64,000 nucleotides of DNA from Paraburkholderia monticola (GTDB taxonomy: Bacteria > Pseudomonadota > Gammaproteobacteria > Burkholderiales > Burkholderiaceae), in assembly GCF_001580545.1 (NCBI RefSeq), contig NZ_LRBG01000012.1, positions 124,001 through 188,000 on the forward strand, given 5' to 3'. A program made the position numbers and the translations under genes. This document shows, piece after piece, positions 1 to 9,262 of this stretch; position 1 is the first letter of the stretch; every line of letters starts with the position of its first letter. The notes beneath the pieces are model-generated. The model did not search any database, was not told the origin of the DNA, and saw only the letters and a program-made list of their open reading frames with translations.

Positions 1-1876
1 GCGCGCTGTCCTGGCCGCTCAATCGAACACTGGTCCCGGCCGCGAGCAACGACGCGAAGGCCAGATGCTCGCCCATGCCCCAATCGAGCCGGCGTTGTCC
101 CGCGGCCATCTCCTGCCGGCCGCTGATCATCTTCCTGACGAGCGGATGAAGCACGAAGCCCTCGGGGACGGTCGAGATCCGCTGCGCGAAGCCGCGCAGT
201 TCTTCGGCCGACGGGGCGACGGAGGAGGGGCCTGTCGGCGCGTCCAGCCGTGACCGGTCACCGGCGTCCTCGTGCAACGGCGACGCATCGGAACCGTCGG
301 TTTCGTGCGCGCGCTCGAGCAGATCGCGGCGCGCGCTGACGTAGCGTTGCGCCGCGTCGGCGCTCAGCACACCCTGCTGGATCAGCTTGTTTGCGTAGAT
401 CGCTCTGACACCCGTATGACTCGCAATGGCGCGATACATCAGCGGCTGGGTGATGCCGGGCGTGTCCTGTTCCTGGTGCCCGTACTTGCGAAAGCAGACG
501 AGATCGATGACGACGCTTCGTTTGAAGGTCGTGCGATAGTCGAGCGCGAGCCGCACCGCCATGGCGACCGCTTCGGGGTCGTCGCCGTTGACGTGCAGGA
601 TCGGCGCCTCGATCATCTTCGCGACGTCGGTCGTATGGAACGACGAGCGCGTGTCGCGCGGATCGGAAGTCGTGAAGCCGATCTGGTTGTTGACGACGAC
701 GTGGACGGTGCCGCCCGTGCCGTGTCCGCGCGTATAGGACAGGCTCAGCGTTTCCATCACGACACCCTGTCCGCTGATCGCCGCGTCACCGTGAATTTCG
801 ACCGGCAGCACGTCGTCGCCGTCGGCGCTGGCGGCCATGTCGGCCTTCGCGCGCGCCATGCCTTGCACGACCGGATTCACGATTTCCAGATGCGACGGAT
901 TGAACGCGAGCACGACTTCAACCGGACCGGCGTCGGTCTCGACCGTACTGGTATAGCCCTTGTGATACTTGACATCGACCGCCTGGAATTGCTCGGCATC
1001 CTTGCCGTCGAATTCGTCGAAAAGCGCGCGCAGCGGTTTGCCCACGATATTCACGAGCACGTTCAGACGGCCGCGATGCGCCATGCCCAACACCAGCGTG
1101 CGCAGTTTCTTCGACGCGCCATAGCGGATCAGTTCATCGAGTAGCACGATCAACGATTCGCCGCCTTCGAGCGAGAATCGCGTCTGCCCGACATAGCGTG
1201 CATGCAGGTATTTTTCGAGCCCTTCGGCCGCGCTCAGGCGTTCCAGCAGACGTCGCTTCTCCACAGCCTGCAGCGCTGGCATCGCGCGCGTGGATTCGAG
1301 CCGCATCTGCCACCAGCGCCGCTGCTGCGCGTCGGCGAGGTGCATGAACTCGGCGCCCAGTGTGCCCGTGTAGGTTTGCTCGAGCGCGGCGACGATGTCG
1401 TTCAGCGTTGCGTCGTCGTCGAACAGAAATGTGTCGGCGGTGCTGAACGTGGTCGCCATGTCGGCGGCCGACAGGCCGTAGTACGCCGGTGTCAATTCGG
1501 CGTAGGCGCGCGGCGGCGTCCACGCGAGCGGGTCGAGATCGGCGCGGCGCGCGCCGATCATCCGGTAAGCGGCGATCAGCGTCTGCACGGCCACCTGCTT
1601 TCTCGCGAGGGCCAGCGCGTCGGTCGCGCCATCAGCAGCGGCGATGACGGCACGGGGCGGCCGCTTCGCCATTTCGACGAAACTGGAGATGACGGGTGCG
1701 TGCGGCTCGTCGTCACGATCGCTGCCATCGATCGCCGGGGTGTCGCGCAATGCGTCGAACCACGCGCGCCACTCGCTCGTGACCGCATCCGGGTCGGCCA
1801 GGTAAAGCTCATATTGCGCTTCGACATAGGGCGCGTTGCCCCCGAACAGGAAAGAGCTCTGATGTTCCTTCAACAT
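1..1876 (-). CDS. sucA: 2-oxoglutarate dehydrogenase E1 component (SucA-like), C-terminal part beyond the window edge
   Basis: Thiamine-diphosphate-dependent E1 subunit that decarboxylates 2-oxoglutarate and passes the succinyl group to the E2 lipoyl domain in the TCA cycle. About 625 N-terminal residues are visible and the frame runs off the left edge; the family is about 950 residues. The reading frame starts MLKEHQSSFLFGGNAPYVEA, the usual N-terminal E1 signature, followed by GMAHRGRLNVLVN, FNPSHLEIVNP, a GDAAISGQGVV stretch, NNQIGFTT and HVNGDDPEAV (ThDP/Mg region). The E2 and E3 partners are not in view on this side; whether they lie beyond the edge is unknown. Its N-terminus differs from the housekeeping SucA I recall from Burkholderia, so it may be a second copy. 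Confidence 0.9.
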   Translation of the reverse strand, partial: MLKEHQSSFLFGGNAPYVEAQYELYLADPDAVTSEWRAWFDALRDTPAIDGSDRDDEPHAPVISSFVEMAKRPPRAVIAAADGATDALALARKQVAVQTLIAAYRMIGARRADLDPLAWTPPRAYAELTPAYYGLSAADMATTFSTADTFLFDDDATLNDIVAALEQTYTGTLGAEFMHLADAQQRRWWQMRLESTRAMPALQAVEKRRLLERLSAAEGLEKYLHARYVGQTRFSLEGGESLIVLLDELIRYGASKKLRTLVLGMAHRGRLNVLVNIVGKPLRALFDEFDGKDAEQFQAVDVKYHKGYTSTVETDAGPVEVVLAFNPSHLEIVNPVVQGMARAKADMAASADGDDVLPVEIHGDAAISGQGVVMETLSLSYTRGHGTGGTVHVVVNNQIGFTTSDPRDTRSSFHTTDVAKMIEAPILHVNGDDPEAVAMAVRLALDYRTTFKRSVVIDLVCFRKYGHQEQDTPGITQPLMYRAIASHTGVRAIYANKLIQQGVLSADAAQRYVSARRDLLERAHETDGSDASPLHEDAGDRSRLDAPTGPSSVAPSAEELRGFAQRISTVPEGFVLHPLVRKMISGRQEMAAGQRRLDWGMGEHLAFASLLAAGTSVRLSGQDSA

Positions 1877-2186
1877 GATGAATCTGCCTTTGATCGCTGT
1901 GCGGTCGTGAGTGGCCGCAGTCGTGTACACAGTCTAGGTAGTCGATGCCCTGGCGGAAACGTGCCGATGGTGCGCTTGCCTGCCAATCAGTGGAGGTTTT
2001 GGGCCATCCGGGTGGGCCTGCCGCGTCCCGCGCCGGGTGCCGTTTTCAGCGGGTGATTTGTTACGTGCAGACACAAGACTTTTTCCAGGCACTGACGACA
2101 CGTGCGGCTGACGATGCGATAAGCTGCCGCACGGCTTCGTTGGGATGCCCCAACGCAAACAGAGTCATCACCACGAAGGTCACGGT
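1877..2186. other. Intergenic region between divergent sucA-like and glxA-like genes
   Basis: About 310 bases with no convincing gene. It must hold both divergent promoters, but I see no strong -35/-10 pair. A 6-bp inverted repeat, GTTGGG-ATGC-CCCAAC, lies at 2139-2154. A good ribosome binding site (GAAGG at 2175-2179) sits 7 bases before the ATG at 2187. Confidence 0.5.
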
Positions 2187-3158
2187 ATGAAAGTCGCCAT
2201 TGTTGTATTCGATGGTGTGCAAGCACTGGATGTAGCTGGCCCACTCGATGTGTTCGCCGAGGCGAATACGTTCCTTGCCGGGCATCAACGCTACGAGGTC
2301 ACACTGGTCGGACGGGAGGCGGGCACCGTCACCTGCTCGAACGGCATGCAGCTGGCGGTTTCGTTCGGCTATGCCGACCGTGACATTCAATGGGATCTGC
2401 TGCTGGTCGCCGGAGGACCGCAGTTGCCCGATGCGCAGCCGTCGCATGAATTCCTGACATGGCTGCAGAATCAGGCGCGCGGCGCGAGCCGCTTCGGTTC
2501 CGTGTGCAATGGCGCCTTCGTGCTCGCCCATGCGGGGCTGCTCGACGGCAAGGACGTCACGACGCACTGGTCGGACGCGCAGCGGCTCTCCAATGAGTTT
2601 CCGCACGCCAACGTGCAGCCGGACAGGATCTTCGTTCGCGACGGGCGGCTCTTCACGTCGGCCGGCGTGACCGCAGGCATCGACCTGTGTCTGTCGCTGG
2701 TCGCCGAGGACTGGGGGCACGAGCTGGCGGTGCGGGTCGCGAAGCGTCTGGTCGTGTATATCCAGCGCGAAGGCGGCCAGTCCCAGTACAGCCCGTATAT
2801 CGGCGCGGGCAAGGACGAGGATCCGATACTGACCAAGGTCTATCGCTACGTCAGCGAACACATCACCGATACGCTGTCGATCGAGGCACTGGCGAGCGCG
2901 GCCGCGGTGAGCCGTCGCACGCTGTCGCGGGTATTCGCACGGCATGCGAAGGTCACGCCCTCGGTATTCGTCGAGCAGGTGCGCGTCGACACGGCGAGGA
3001 AGCTGCTCGAGGATACCGATGCGCCACTGAAGACCGTCGCGTTCAAATGCGGCTTTCACAACGCCACGCATATGCGCACGACGTTCTCTCGGCGGCTGAA
3101 CGTCACGCCGAAGCAATACCGGATGCGCTTCAGAGGCGAGGCGAGTGCGCAAGCATGA
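2187..3158 (+). CDS. GlxA-family AraC-type transcriptional regulator with DJ-1/PfpI domain
   Basis: DNA-binding regulator of about 323 residues. The N-terminal half is a class I amidotransferase-like DJ-1/PfpI domain (MKVAIVVFDGVQALDVAGPL; SVCNGAFVLAHAGLL holds the nucleophile-elbow Cys; TTHWSD and AGVTAGIDLCL follow). The C-terminal ~100 residues carry two AraC helix-turn-helix units (LSIEALASAAAVSRRTLSRV; LKTVAFKCGFHNATHMRTTF). The start at 2187 is preferred over an upstream in-frame start because it has a GAAGG ribosome binding site and matches the family start. The family senses small nitrogenous or amine ligands; the ligand here is unknown. Its last codons overlap the next gene by 14 bases. 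Confidence 0.88.
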   Translation: MKVAIVVFDGVQALDVAGPLDVFAEANTFLAGHQRYEVTLVGREAGTVTCSNGMQLAVSFGYADRDIQWDLLLVAGGPQLPDAQPSHEFLTWLQNQARGASRFGSVCNGAFVLAHAGLLDGKDVTTHWSDAQRLSNEFPHANVQPDRIFVRDGRLFTSAGVTAGIDLCLSLVAEDWGHELAVRVAKRLVVYIQREGGQSQYSPYIGAGKDEDPILTKVYRYVSEHITDTLSIEALASAAAVSRRTLSRVFARHAKVTPSVFVEQVRVDTARKLLEDTDAPLKTVAFKCGFHNATHMRTTFSRRLNVTPKQYRMRFRGEASAQA

Positions 3159-3744
3159 CGCCATCGCGCAGCCGACGGGCGTGTCATCGGTGACGCACGA
3201 CGATTCGGCGCAATCGCTGCCCGACATTGTTCAGCCCGGCCTGTCGATCCTTTTCTGCGGCATCAACCCCGGCTTGCAGGCGGCGTCGACGGGGCACCAC
3301 TTCGCTGGCAGGGGCAACCGGTTCTGGAAGGTTCTCCATCGCGCCGGTTTCACGAACGACGAGTTTCGCCCCGAGAACGACCGGCAATTGTTGATCCATG
3401 GATATGGTCTGACCGCGGCCGTCGCACGTCCCACGGCACGTGCGGACCAATTGTCGAAGGCGGAGATTCAGGCGGCCGCCGCGCAATTCGAACTGAAGAT
3501 ACGACACTACGCGCCGCGCTTCATCGCGTTTCTCGGCAAGATGGCGCTCGCCGAAATGACCGGCCAGCGCGATATCGAATGGGGCTTGCAAGCCCGCGAT
3601 TTCGGCGGGGCACGCGCATGGGTTCTGCCCAATCCGAGCGGCCTGAACCGTTCATTCAGCCTCGATGCCCTCGTGAGCGCCTATCGCGAACTCCGTCTTG
3701 CGACGGAGTCGTCGACGCAGACCGGCCTGGCAAGATTCTCGTAG
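3145..3744 (+). CDS. mug: Mismatch-specific uracil/thymine DNA glycosylase (Mug family)
   Basis: Base-excision repair enzyme that removes uracil, or thymine and alkylated cytosines, from G mismatches. 199 residues from a GTG start overlapping the preceding regulator gene; GTG at 3181 is an alternative because the conserved part begins near residue 30. The two family motifs are present: CGINPGLQAASTGHHFAGRGN (GINPG catalytic loop with the Asn) and VLPNPSGLNRSF (NPSGLNR minor-groove wedge). Length is slightly above the ~170 residues of E. coli Mug because of the N-terminal extension. The overlap suggests co-transcription with the AraC-type regulator, though no functional link is obvious. Confidence 0.9.
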   Translation: MRKHDAIAQPTGVSSVTHDDSAQSLPDIVQPGLSILFCGINPGLQAASTGHHFAGRGNRFWKVLHRAGFTNDEFRPENDRQLLIHGYGLTAAVARPTARADQLSKAEIQAAAAQFELKIRHYAPRFIAFLGKMALAEMTGQRDIEWGLQARDFGGARAWVLPNPSGLNRSFSLDALVSAYRELRLATESSTQTGLARFS

Positions 3745-3941
3745 TGGATGGCCCAAAACCGGCCGAGCAAAAACTTCAAAAAGATCGCTGTATCTCTGAC
3801 AATTAAGCAATCGATGAACAGCAAGAAGGCGTGGCGAGTCAATGGCTCACCACCCTCATCGAGCAGCAGACCTAACTAAACGAGAGCAGTTGAAATCTTA
3901 TCCGCAAGCAATAGCCGGCTCGATATGAGTCGCTGATCCCT

Positions 3942-5561
3942 ATGAATGCGAACCCTATGACGACTGAAACGCAAGCGCCGCGTGTCCCGCTAGCGCTGGA
4001 GCGCGATGTCACGCGCGTGCAAACGCCACCGGCCCAACCGGCTGCCGCGCAGGTAACGTTGACGATGCGCATTGCGCTCGGGCTCGTCGGCATGTTGTTC
4101 GCATCGTTGCTGGCGATCCTCAACGAGCAGGTCACCGCGGCCGCGATGGCCGATATCCAGGGCGCGTTCCTGATCGGCCATGACGATGGCACGTGGCTCA
4201 CCGCGCTGTTCGAAGCCGCGAACGTCGCGACGATGGTGTTTGCGCCGTGGTTCGGCATCACGTTCACGCTGAAGCGATTCACGATTGGCGCGGTGCGCGC
4301 GTCGATGTTGTTCGGCTTGCTGTGTCCGTTTGCGCCGAATCTGCCGACGCTTTACACATTGCGCATCCTGCAGGGCATCGCGGGCGGCTGCCTTCCGCCG
4401 ATGCTGATCATCGTGGCACTGCGCTATCTGCCGCCCAATCTGAAGCTGTATGGGCTCGCCGGCTATGCGCTGACGGCGACGTTCGGGCCGGCCCTCGGCA
4501 CGCCGCTCGCGGCGTTGTGGACCGAGTTCGTCGACTGGCGCATGGCGTTCTGGCAGATCATTCCGCTCGGCGTGCTGTGCTGCTTCGCGATCCAGCAGGG
4601 GCTTCCCGCGGATCCGCTGAAGCTGGAGCGGTTTCGCTCGTTCAACTGGATCGGTTTCGTGACCGGCTTTCCCGCCGTCGCGATGCTGGTGATCGGTCTT
4701 TTGCAAGGTGATCGTCTCGACTGGTTCGATTCGGCATTGATTCGCGTGATGTTCTGCGCGGGAGCGCTGCTGCTCGTCGCATTTCTGGTCAACGAATGGT
4801 TTCACCCCGTGCCGTTTTTCAAGCTGCCACTGTTGGCGCGCCGAAATTTCACGCACGGACTCTCGACCTTGCTTGGCACCGTGATCCTGCTGGTGGGCAT
4901 CGCGGCCATCCCGGCCCGGTATCTCGCGGGAGTGCATGCATACAGGCCGCTGCAGAGCGCGCCGCTGTCGTTGTGGCTCGCCGTCCCGCTGTTGATCATG
5001 CTACCGCTGACGGCCGCCTTGCTGAATACGCGCCGCGCCGATCACCGCTGGGTGATCGCCACGGGGCTCGCGCTGATGGTCGCGACGTGCGCGCTCGGCA
5101 GCTTCATGACGTCCGAGTGGATTCGCGACAACTTCTACCTGCTGCAATCGATGCAGATCGTCGCGCAACCGATGGTGATCATGTCGATCCTGATGGGCGT
5201 GACGACGGGTTTGCCGCCCACCGAAGGGCCGTTCGCTTCGGCGATGTTCAATACCGTCAAGACATTCTCCGCGGCTGTGGCAACCGGGCTCATCGAAGGC
5301 GTGGGGACCGCGCGGGAGCATTTCCATTCGAGCATGCTGGTCGACCAGTTGGGAAATCGCGCGCTAGTGGCGAATCAGGCTGTCGCCGCGGACGGTCTCG
5401 GTCAGCTCGCGCACCGGCTCCACGAGCAGGCCGTGGTTCTGACTAGCGCCGATCTCTATCGCGTGATGGCCTGCGTCGCCGTTGCGCTTCTTCTACTGGT
5501 TCTCGTGCTGCCTGTGCGCATCTATCCGCCGTGGAGCACCACGCCGCCTTCTTCGCATTGA
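3942..5561 (+). CDS. DHA2-family MFS multidrug efflux permease (EmrB-like)
   Basis: Inner-membrane proton-driven drug exporter, 539 residues with about 14 hydrophobic segments, the DHA2 layout. Residues 1-40 are a hydrophilic cytoplasmic leader rich in Pro, Ala and Gln. Family features include LNEQVTAAAMADIQGAF in TM1 (DHA2 proteins usually have LDxTIVNVALP here, so this is a divergent subgroup), LRILQGIAGGCLPPM (motif C region), and a late MGVTTGLPPTEGPFASAMFN loop. It is the first gene of a compact operon: the HlyD adaptor begins 12 bases later and the outer-membrane factor overlaps that. This gene order is typical of tripartite pumps. Substrate unknown. Confidence 0.9.
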   Translation: MNANPMTTETQAPRVPLALERDVTRVQTPPAQPAAAQVTLTMRIALGLVGMLFASLLAILNEQVTAAAMADIQGAFLIGHDDGTWLTALFEAANVATMVFAPWFGITFTLKRFTIGAVRASMLFGLLCPFAPNLPTLYTLRILQGIAGGCLPPMLIIVALRYLPPNLKLYGLAGYALTATFGPALGTPLAALWTEFVDWRMAFWQIIPLGVLCCFAIQQGLPADPLKLERFRSFNWIGFVTGFPAVAMLVIGLLQGDRLDWFDSALIRVMFCAGALLLVAFLVNEWFHPVPFFKLPLLARRNFTHGLSTLLGTVILLVGIAAIPARYLAGVHAYRPLQSAPLSLWLAVPLLIMLPLTAALLNTRRADHRWVIATGLALMVATCALGSFMTSEWIRDNFYLLQSMQIVAQPMVIMSILMGVTTGLPPTEGPFASAMFNTVKTFSAAVATGLIEGVGTAREHFHSSMLVDQLGNRALVANQAVAADGLGQLAHRLHEQAVVLTSADLYRVMACVAVALLLLVLVLPVRIYPPWSTTPPSSH

Positions 5562-5573
5562 GGAGCGATTCCC

Positions 5574-6650
5574 ATGTCATCGACCCTGCCATTCCCTTTG
5601 AAGATCTTTCGTGTTGCCGCTGTGAGCGTCGTCGTCGGCGTGGCCGCATGGGCCGGCACGAGGCTGTTGGCCAGCCCGACCACGGAATCCACGAACGACG
5701 CCTACGTCACCGCGGACTTCACGCTCGTCGCGCCGCGCGTCGCGGGCCAGATCACGGACGTCCTCGTCAACGACAACGAGGACGTGAAGGCGGGCCAGCT
5801 GCTCGTGCGCATCGATGACCGCGACTTTCGGGCGGCATTGCAGAGCGCCGAAGCGGAAGTGGCCGCCGCGAAGGCGTCGGTTGCGAACTTCGATGCCGAG
5901 ATCGCGCGTCAGCCGTCGCTGGTCGGCGAGGCACGCGCCACGCTGCGCGCCGACGACGCGTCGCTCGGATTTGCGCGGGCCAACGCGTCGCGCTATCAGA
6001 ACCTTTCGGACGCCGGCGCAGGGACCGCGCAGGAACAGCAACGGGCTTCGAGCACGCTCGCGCAACAGCTCGCGCAGCAGTCGCACGACGAGGCGGCGTT
6101 GACGGCCACCGAGCAGAATCTGGACGTGCTGCGCACGCAGCGCGACAAGGCCGCGGGCGCGCTGGCGCACGCCGAGGCGGCGCTCGGGCAGGCGCAGCTC
6201 AACCTTTCCTATACGGAGATTCGCGCGCCCGTCGACGGCAAGGTGGGTCGCCGTTCGGCGCGGGTAGGCGCATTCGTGACGCCCGGCGCGCCGGTGCTGG
6301 CGATCGTGCCGCTGGCGGATGCGTATGTGGTCGCCAATTTTCAGGAAAGCCAGATCACCCGCATGCGACCGGGTGAAAGCGTGCGGGTAACGGTGGACAG
6401 CCTGCCCGGCGTGGTGATCCGCGGCCGTATCGATAGCCTCGCGCCTGCCACCGGCGTGAGCTTCGCGCCGATCGCACCCGACAACGCAACGGGCAACTTC
6501 ACGAAGGTCGTGCAGCGGGTGCCGGTCAAGATCGCGATCGATCGCGCGCAGGCGGGGGCATCGGCATTGAGCGTGGGGTTGTCGGTCGAAGCGGACGTCG
6601 CGGTGGGGCGCGGCGGCGAAGCGAGCGCCGAGGGAGCGGAAACGAAATGA
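5574..6650 (+). CDS. HlyD/EmrA-type membrane fusion protein of tripartite efflux pump
   Basis: Periplasmic adaptor linking the DHA2 permease to the outer-membrane channel. 358 residues: a single N-terminal membrane anchor (about residues 8-30), a biotinyl/lipoyl-like half motif (PRVAGQITDVLVNDNEDVKA), a long alpha-helical hairpin rich in Ala, Gln and Glu (about residues 85-210), the second lipoyl half (LSYTEIRAPVDGKVGRRSA) and a beta-barrel domain (VANFQESQITRMRPGESV, typical of EmrA). The start at 5574 follows a GAGGAG site. Its stop overlaps the ATG of the next gene (ATGA), indicating translational coupling. Confidence 0.92.
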   Translation: MSSTLPFPLKIFRVAAVSVVVGVAAWAGTRLLASPTTESTNDAYVTADFTLVAPRVAGQITDVLVNDNEDVKAGQLLVRIDDRDFRAALQSAEAEVAAAKASVANFDAEIARQPSLVGEARATLRADDASLGFARANASRYQNLSDAGAGTAQEQQRASSTLAQQLAQQSHDEAALTATEQNLDVLRTQRDKAAGALAHAEAALGQAQLNLSYTEIRAPVDGKVGRRSARVGAFVTPGAPVLAIVPLADAYVVANFQESQITRMRPGESVRVTVDSLPGVVIRGRIDSLAPATGVSFAPIAPDNATGNFTKVVQRVPVKIAIDRAQAGASALSVGLSVEADVAVGRGGEASAEGAETK

Positions 6651-8176
6651 ATGCGAGTGAATACGCCATGCGCGCGATCATCGCGGCGGTCCTTACTTGC
6701 GTCGCATTGACGGGGTGCACGGTCGGCCCGAACTTCGAACGTCCGCAGACGGCCACGCCCGAGGTGTTCGATCGAACGCAAACCGCGCAGTCGCCGAGCA
6801 GACCCGTGCAAGCCGGGTTGGCGCCAGAGTGGTGGACCCTCTTCGACGATCCGGTATTGAACGATCTGGAAAAGCAACTGGCGGACGCCAACCTCGACGT
6901 GGCAGCGGCCTCGGCGCGCCTGTTGCAGAGCCGGGCCGAGCGCCGCGTCGCCGGCGCCGCGCAATATCCGACGCTCGATGGCGCCGCCTCGTACAACCGC
7001 GAGCGCGGCAGCGAAAACGGCATCCTGTCGCTGCTCGGCGTCACGCCGACGCAGAGCCAGCCGCAGTCGGCCTCCGGCAGCGCGCCGCTCGGCGTGGCGG
7101 CGTTGCCGGGCTCGTCGGGCTCGCCCGCCTACAACCTCTATCAGGCCGGCTTCGATGCATCGTGGGAGGTCGATCTGTGGGGGCACGTGCGCCGCAGCGT
7201 AGAAGCGGCGAGCGCGCTGTCCGAGGCCTCATACGAGGACCGCAACGCGGTGCTGTTGAGCGCCCGTGCGGAGCTGGCGCGCGACTATGTCGAGTTGCGC
7301 GACACGCAGGATCTGCTTGGGATCGCGAGACAGAACCTCGCGATCGCCAACGATGTGCTGAAGCTGACCCAGGTTCGCGCGCATGAAGGCGTCACGACGG
7401 ATCTCGATGTGTCGAACGCGTCGGCGCAAGTGGAGAACATCGAAAGTCTGATTCCGACGCTCGAATCGCACAGCGAGACGACGATCAACGCAATCGGGCT
7501 GCTGCTTGGCCAGCAACCCGGTGCGCTGCGACAGACGCTGGGCGAGGAGCGGGAGGTGCCGGCGTTGCCCGCGCAGGTGCCGATCGGCTTTCCGTCCGAG
7601 CTCGTGCAGCGCCGCCCCGATATCCGCAAGGCGGAGGCGGACCTGCACGCGGCGACCGCGACCGTCGGCGTCGCGAAGGCCGATTTCTATCCACGCATCA
7701 CACTGAACGGCAGCGCGGGCCTGCAGAGTCTGCAATTGTCGAGTCTCGGCAGCTGGGCGTCCGGGCAGTTCGTCGTCGGGCCGTCGATTACGTTGCCGAT
7801 ATTCGAAGGCGGCCGGCTGAAGGGCACGCTGCAACTGCGTGAGGCACAGCAACAGGAAGCCGCGATCGTCTACCGGCAAACGGTGCTGCGGGCGTGGCGG
7901 GAAGTCGACGACGCGCTCGTCACCTACGATGCCGAGCAACGCCGCCGCGACCGGCTCGCCACTGCCGTCAGCATGAACGAGCGCGCGCTCGTGGTCGCGC
8001 GGGAACGCTACAAGGCGGGCGCGCTCGACTATCTCGACGTGCTGAACGTACAGCGGCAATTGCTCGACGCGCAGAGCAATCTCCAGAAGAGCAAAGCCAC
8101 CGCCGCGACGAACCTCATCACACTGTGCAAAGCGCTGGGAGGAGGGTGGGAGTCGACCTACGGCGCGGGATCGTAG
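6647..8176 (+). CDS. Outer-membrane efflux lipoprotein, NodT/OprM family
   Basis: TolC-like trimeric channel of the pump. 509 residues; an ATG at 6668 (MRAIIAAVLTCVAL) may be the real start as it gives a standard lipoprotein signal with lipobox LTGC followed by TVGPNFERP, the hallmark of NodT-type factors. Two repeated outer-membrane efflux domains are visible: the first with EWWTLFDDPVLNDLEKQL and WEVDLWGHVRRSVEAA, the second with GFPSELVQRRPDIRKAEADL and YRQTVLRAWREVDDAL. The ATGA overlap with the adaptor gene marks a three-gene operon. The next gene converges on it from the other strand 22 bases downstream. Confidence 0.93.
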   Translation: MNASEYAMRAIIAAVLTCVALTGCTVGPNFERPQTATPEVFDRTQTAQSPSRPVQAGLAPEWWTLFDDPVLNDLEKQLADANLDVAAASARLLQSRAERRVAGAAQYPTLDGAASYNRERGSENGILSLLGVTPTQSQPQSASGSAPLGVAALPGSSGSPAYNLYQAGFDASWEVDLWGHVRRSVEAASALSEASYEDRNAVLLSARAELARDYVELRDTQDLLGIARQNLAIANDVLKLTQVRAHEGVTTDLDVSNASAQVENIESLIPTLESHSETTINAIGLLLGQQPGALRQTLGEEREVPALPAQVPIGFPSELVQRRPDIRKAEADLHAATATVGVAKADFYPRITLNGSAGLQSLQLSSLGSWASGQFVVGPSITLPIFEGGRLKGTLQLREAQQQEAAIVYRQTVLRAWREVDDALVTYDAEQRRRDRLATAVSMNERALVVARERYKAGALDYLDVLNVQRQLLDAQSNLQKSKATAATNLITLCKALGGGWESTYGAGS

Positions 8177-8198
8177 ATAGCGTGGATTCGCGGCGCGC

Positions 8199-9119
8199 TC
8201 AGGCCGCGCCCGCGCCGCGCAGTTCGCCCGAGATGCGCGCGTTCAGCCGCGGCGTCGCGAAGTCGAGGAACGCGCGCAGCTTCAAAGGCAGCGGCGTTTG
8301 CCCCGCATGCACGAGATGGACCGGCAGCGGCGCCGATTCGAACGCTTCGAGCACGATACGCAGTTCGTCCGCGCGGATCGCGTCGGCCACCTGGTAGGAC
8401 AGCACGCGAATCAGTCCGACGCCGAGCGTCGCGGCGGCGATTGCGGCGTCCGCCGTATTCACGGCGAGGCGCGAGCGGACCGGCACCGACAGCGACGACT
8501 TGCCCGAGCCGAACGTCCACGCGCGCATCGACTCGAGCGCCTCGAACGTGATGCAACGATGGGCGCCGAGATCCGCCGGTTCGGCCGGCGCGCCCTTCGC
8601 GTCGAGGTAGGCGGGACTGCCGCAGATGACCCGGCGCACCGTGCCCACTCTGCGCGCGACGAGGCTGCTATCAGGCAATTCGCCGATCCGGATCGCGACG
8701 TCGGCGTGCTCGTCGATCAGATGCACGACGCGGTCCGTCAACACGAGATCGATGTCGATGTCCGGATAGTGCGCCAGAAAATCCGCAATCACCGGTACGA
8801 CGTGCAGCCGGCCGAACACGATCGGCGCGCTCACCACGAGCTCGCCCTTGGGTGTCGCGTATTCGCCGGTCGCGGCGCGCTCGGCTTCGCCGATCTCTTC
8901 GAGGATGCGCCGGCATGCGGCGACGTATGCGGCGCCGGCTTCGGTCAACGATAGCTTACGCGTGGTGCGTTGGAGCAAACGCGTCTTCAGATGCGCTTCC
9001 AGTTCTCCCACCTTGCGGCTGACCGTGGCGAGCGGCATGTCGAGGTGGCGCGCGGCAGCCGACAGACTGCCTGCATCGACGACCGCGACGAGGATGGACA
9101 TCGCTTCGAGGCGATTCAT
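8199..9119 (-). CDS. LysR-family transcriptional regulator
   Basis: Regulator of 306 residues starting MNRLEAMSILVAVVDAGSLS, followed by the winged helix-turn-helix (SAAARHLDMPLATVSRKVGELE) and a substrate-binding domain of the CrgA/DsdC-like group (GELVVSAPIVFGRLHVVPVI; GVGLIRVLSYQVAD). The start at 9119 is chosen because the LysR domain begins exactly there; upstream in-frame codons add unrelated sequence. It is divergent from the MFS permease at 9263, the classical arrangement in which a LysR protein controls its neighbour, and convergent with the efflux operon. The effector cannot be told from sequence. Confidence 0.92.
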   Translation of the reverse strand: MNRLEAMSILVAVVDAGSLSAAARHLDMPLATVSRKVGELEAHLKTRLLQRTTRKLSLTEAGAAYVAACRRILEEIGEAERAATGEYATPKGELVVSAPIVFGRLHVVPVIADFLAHYPDIDIDLVLTDRVVHLIDEHADVAIRIGELPDSSLVARRVGTVRRVICGSPAYLDAKGAPAEPADLGAHRCITFEALESMRAWTFGSGKSSLSVPVRSRLAVNTADAAIAAATLGVGLIRVLSYQVADAIRADELRIVLEAFESAPLPVHLVHAGQTPLPLKLRAFLDFATPRLNARISGELRGAGAA

Positions 9120-9262
9120 GATCCTATCAATTGGTGGAAGGATGAATCTCGATCGTGATGGATTCTCCTGGTGAATGCAAGAGCGTAACGTTCGAAGCTG
9201 GATCCCGGGTGACGGCATGTCGCCGCCATCGCCGGAGCGAACGAACCAACAAGGAGCTTGCC

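Noticed and set aside
272..1144. 290-codon plus-strand frame
   Set aside because: Antisense shadow of the sucA-like gene, which has clear E1 motifs.
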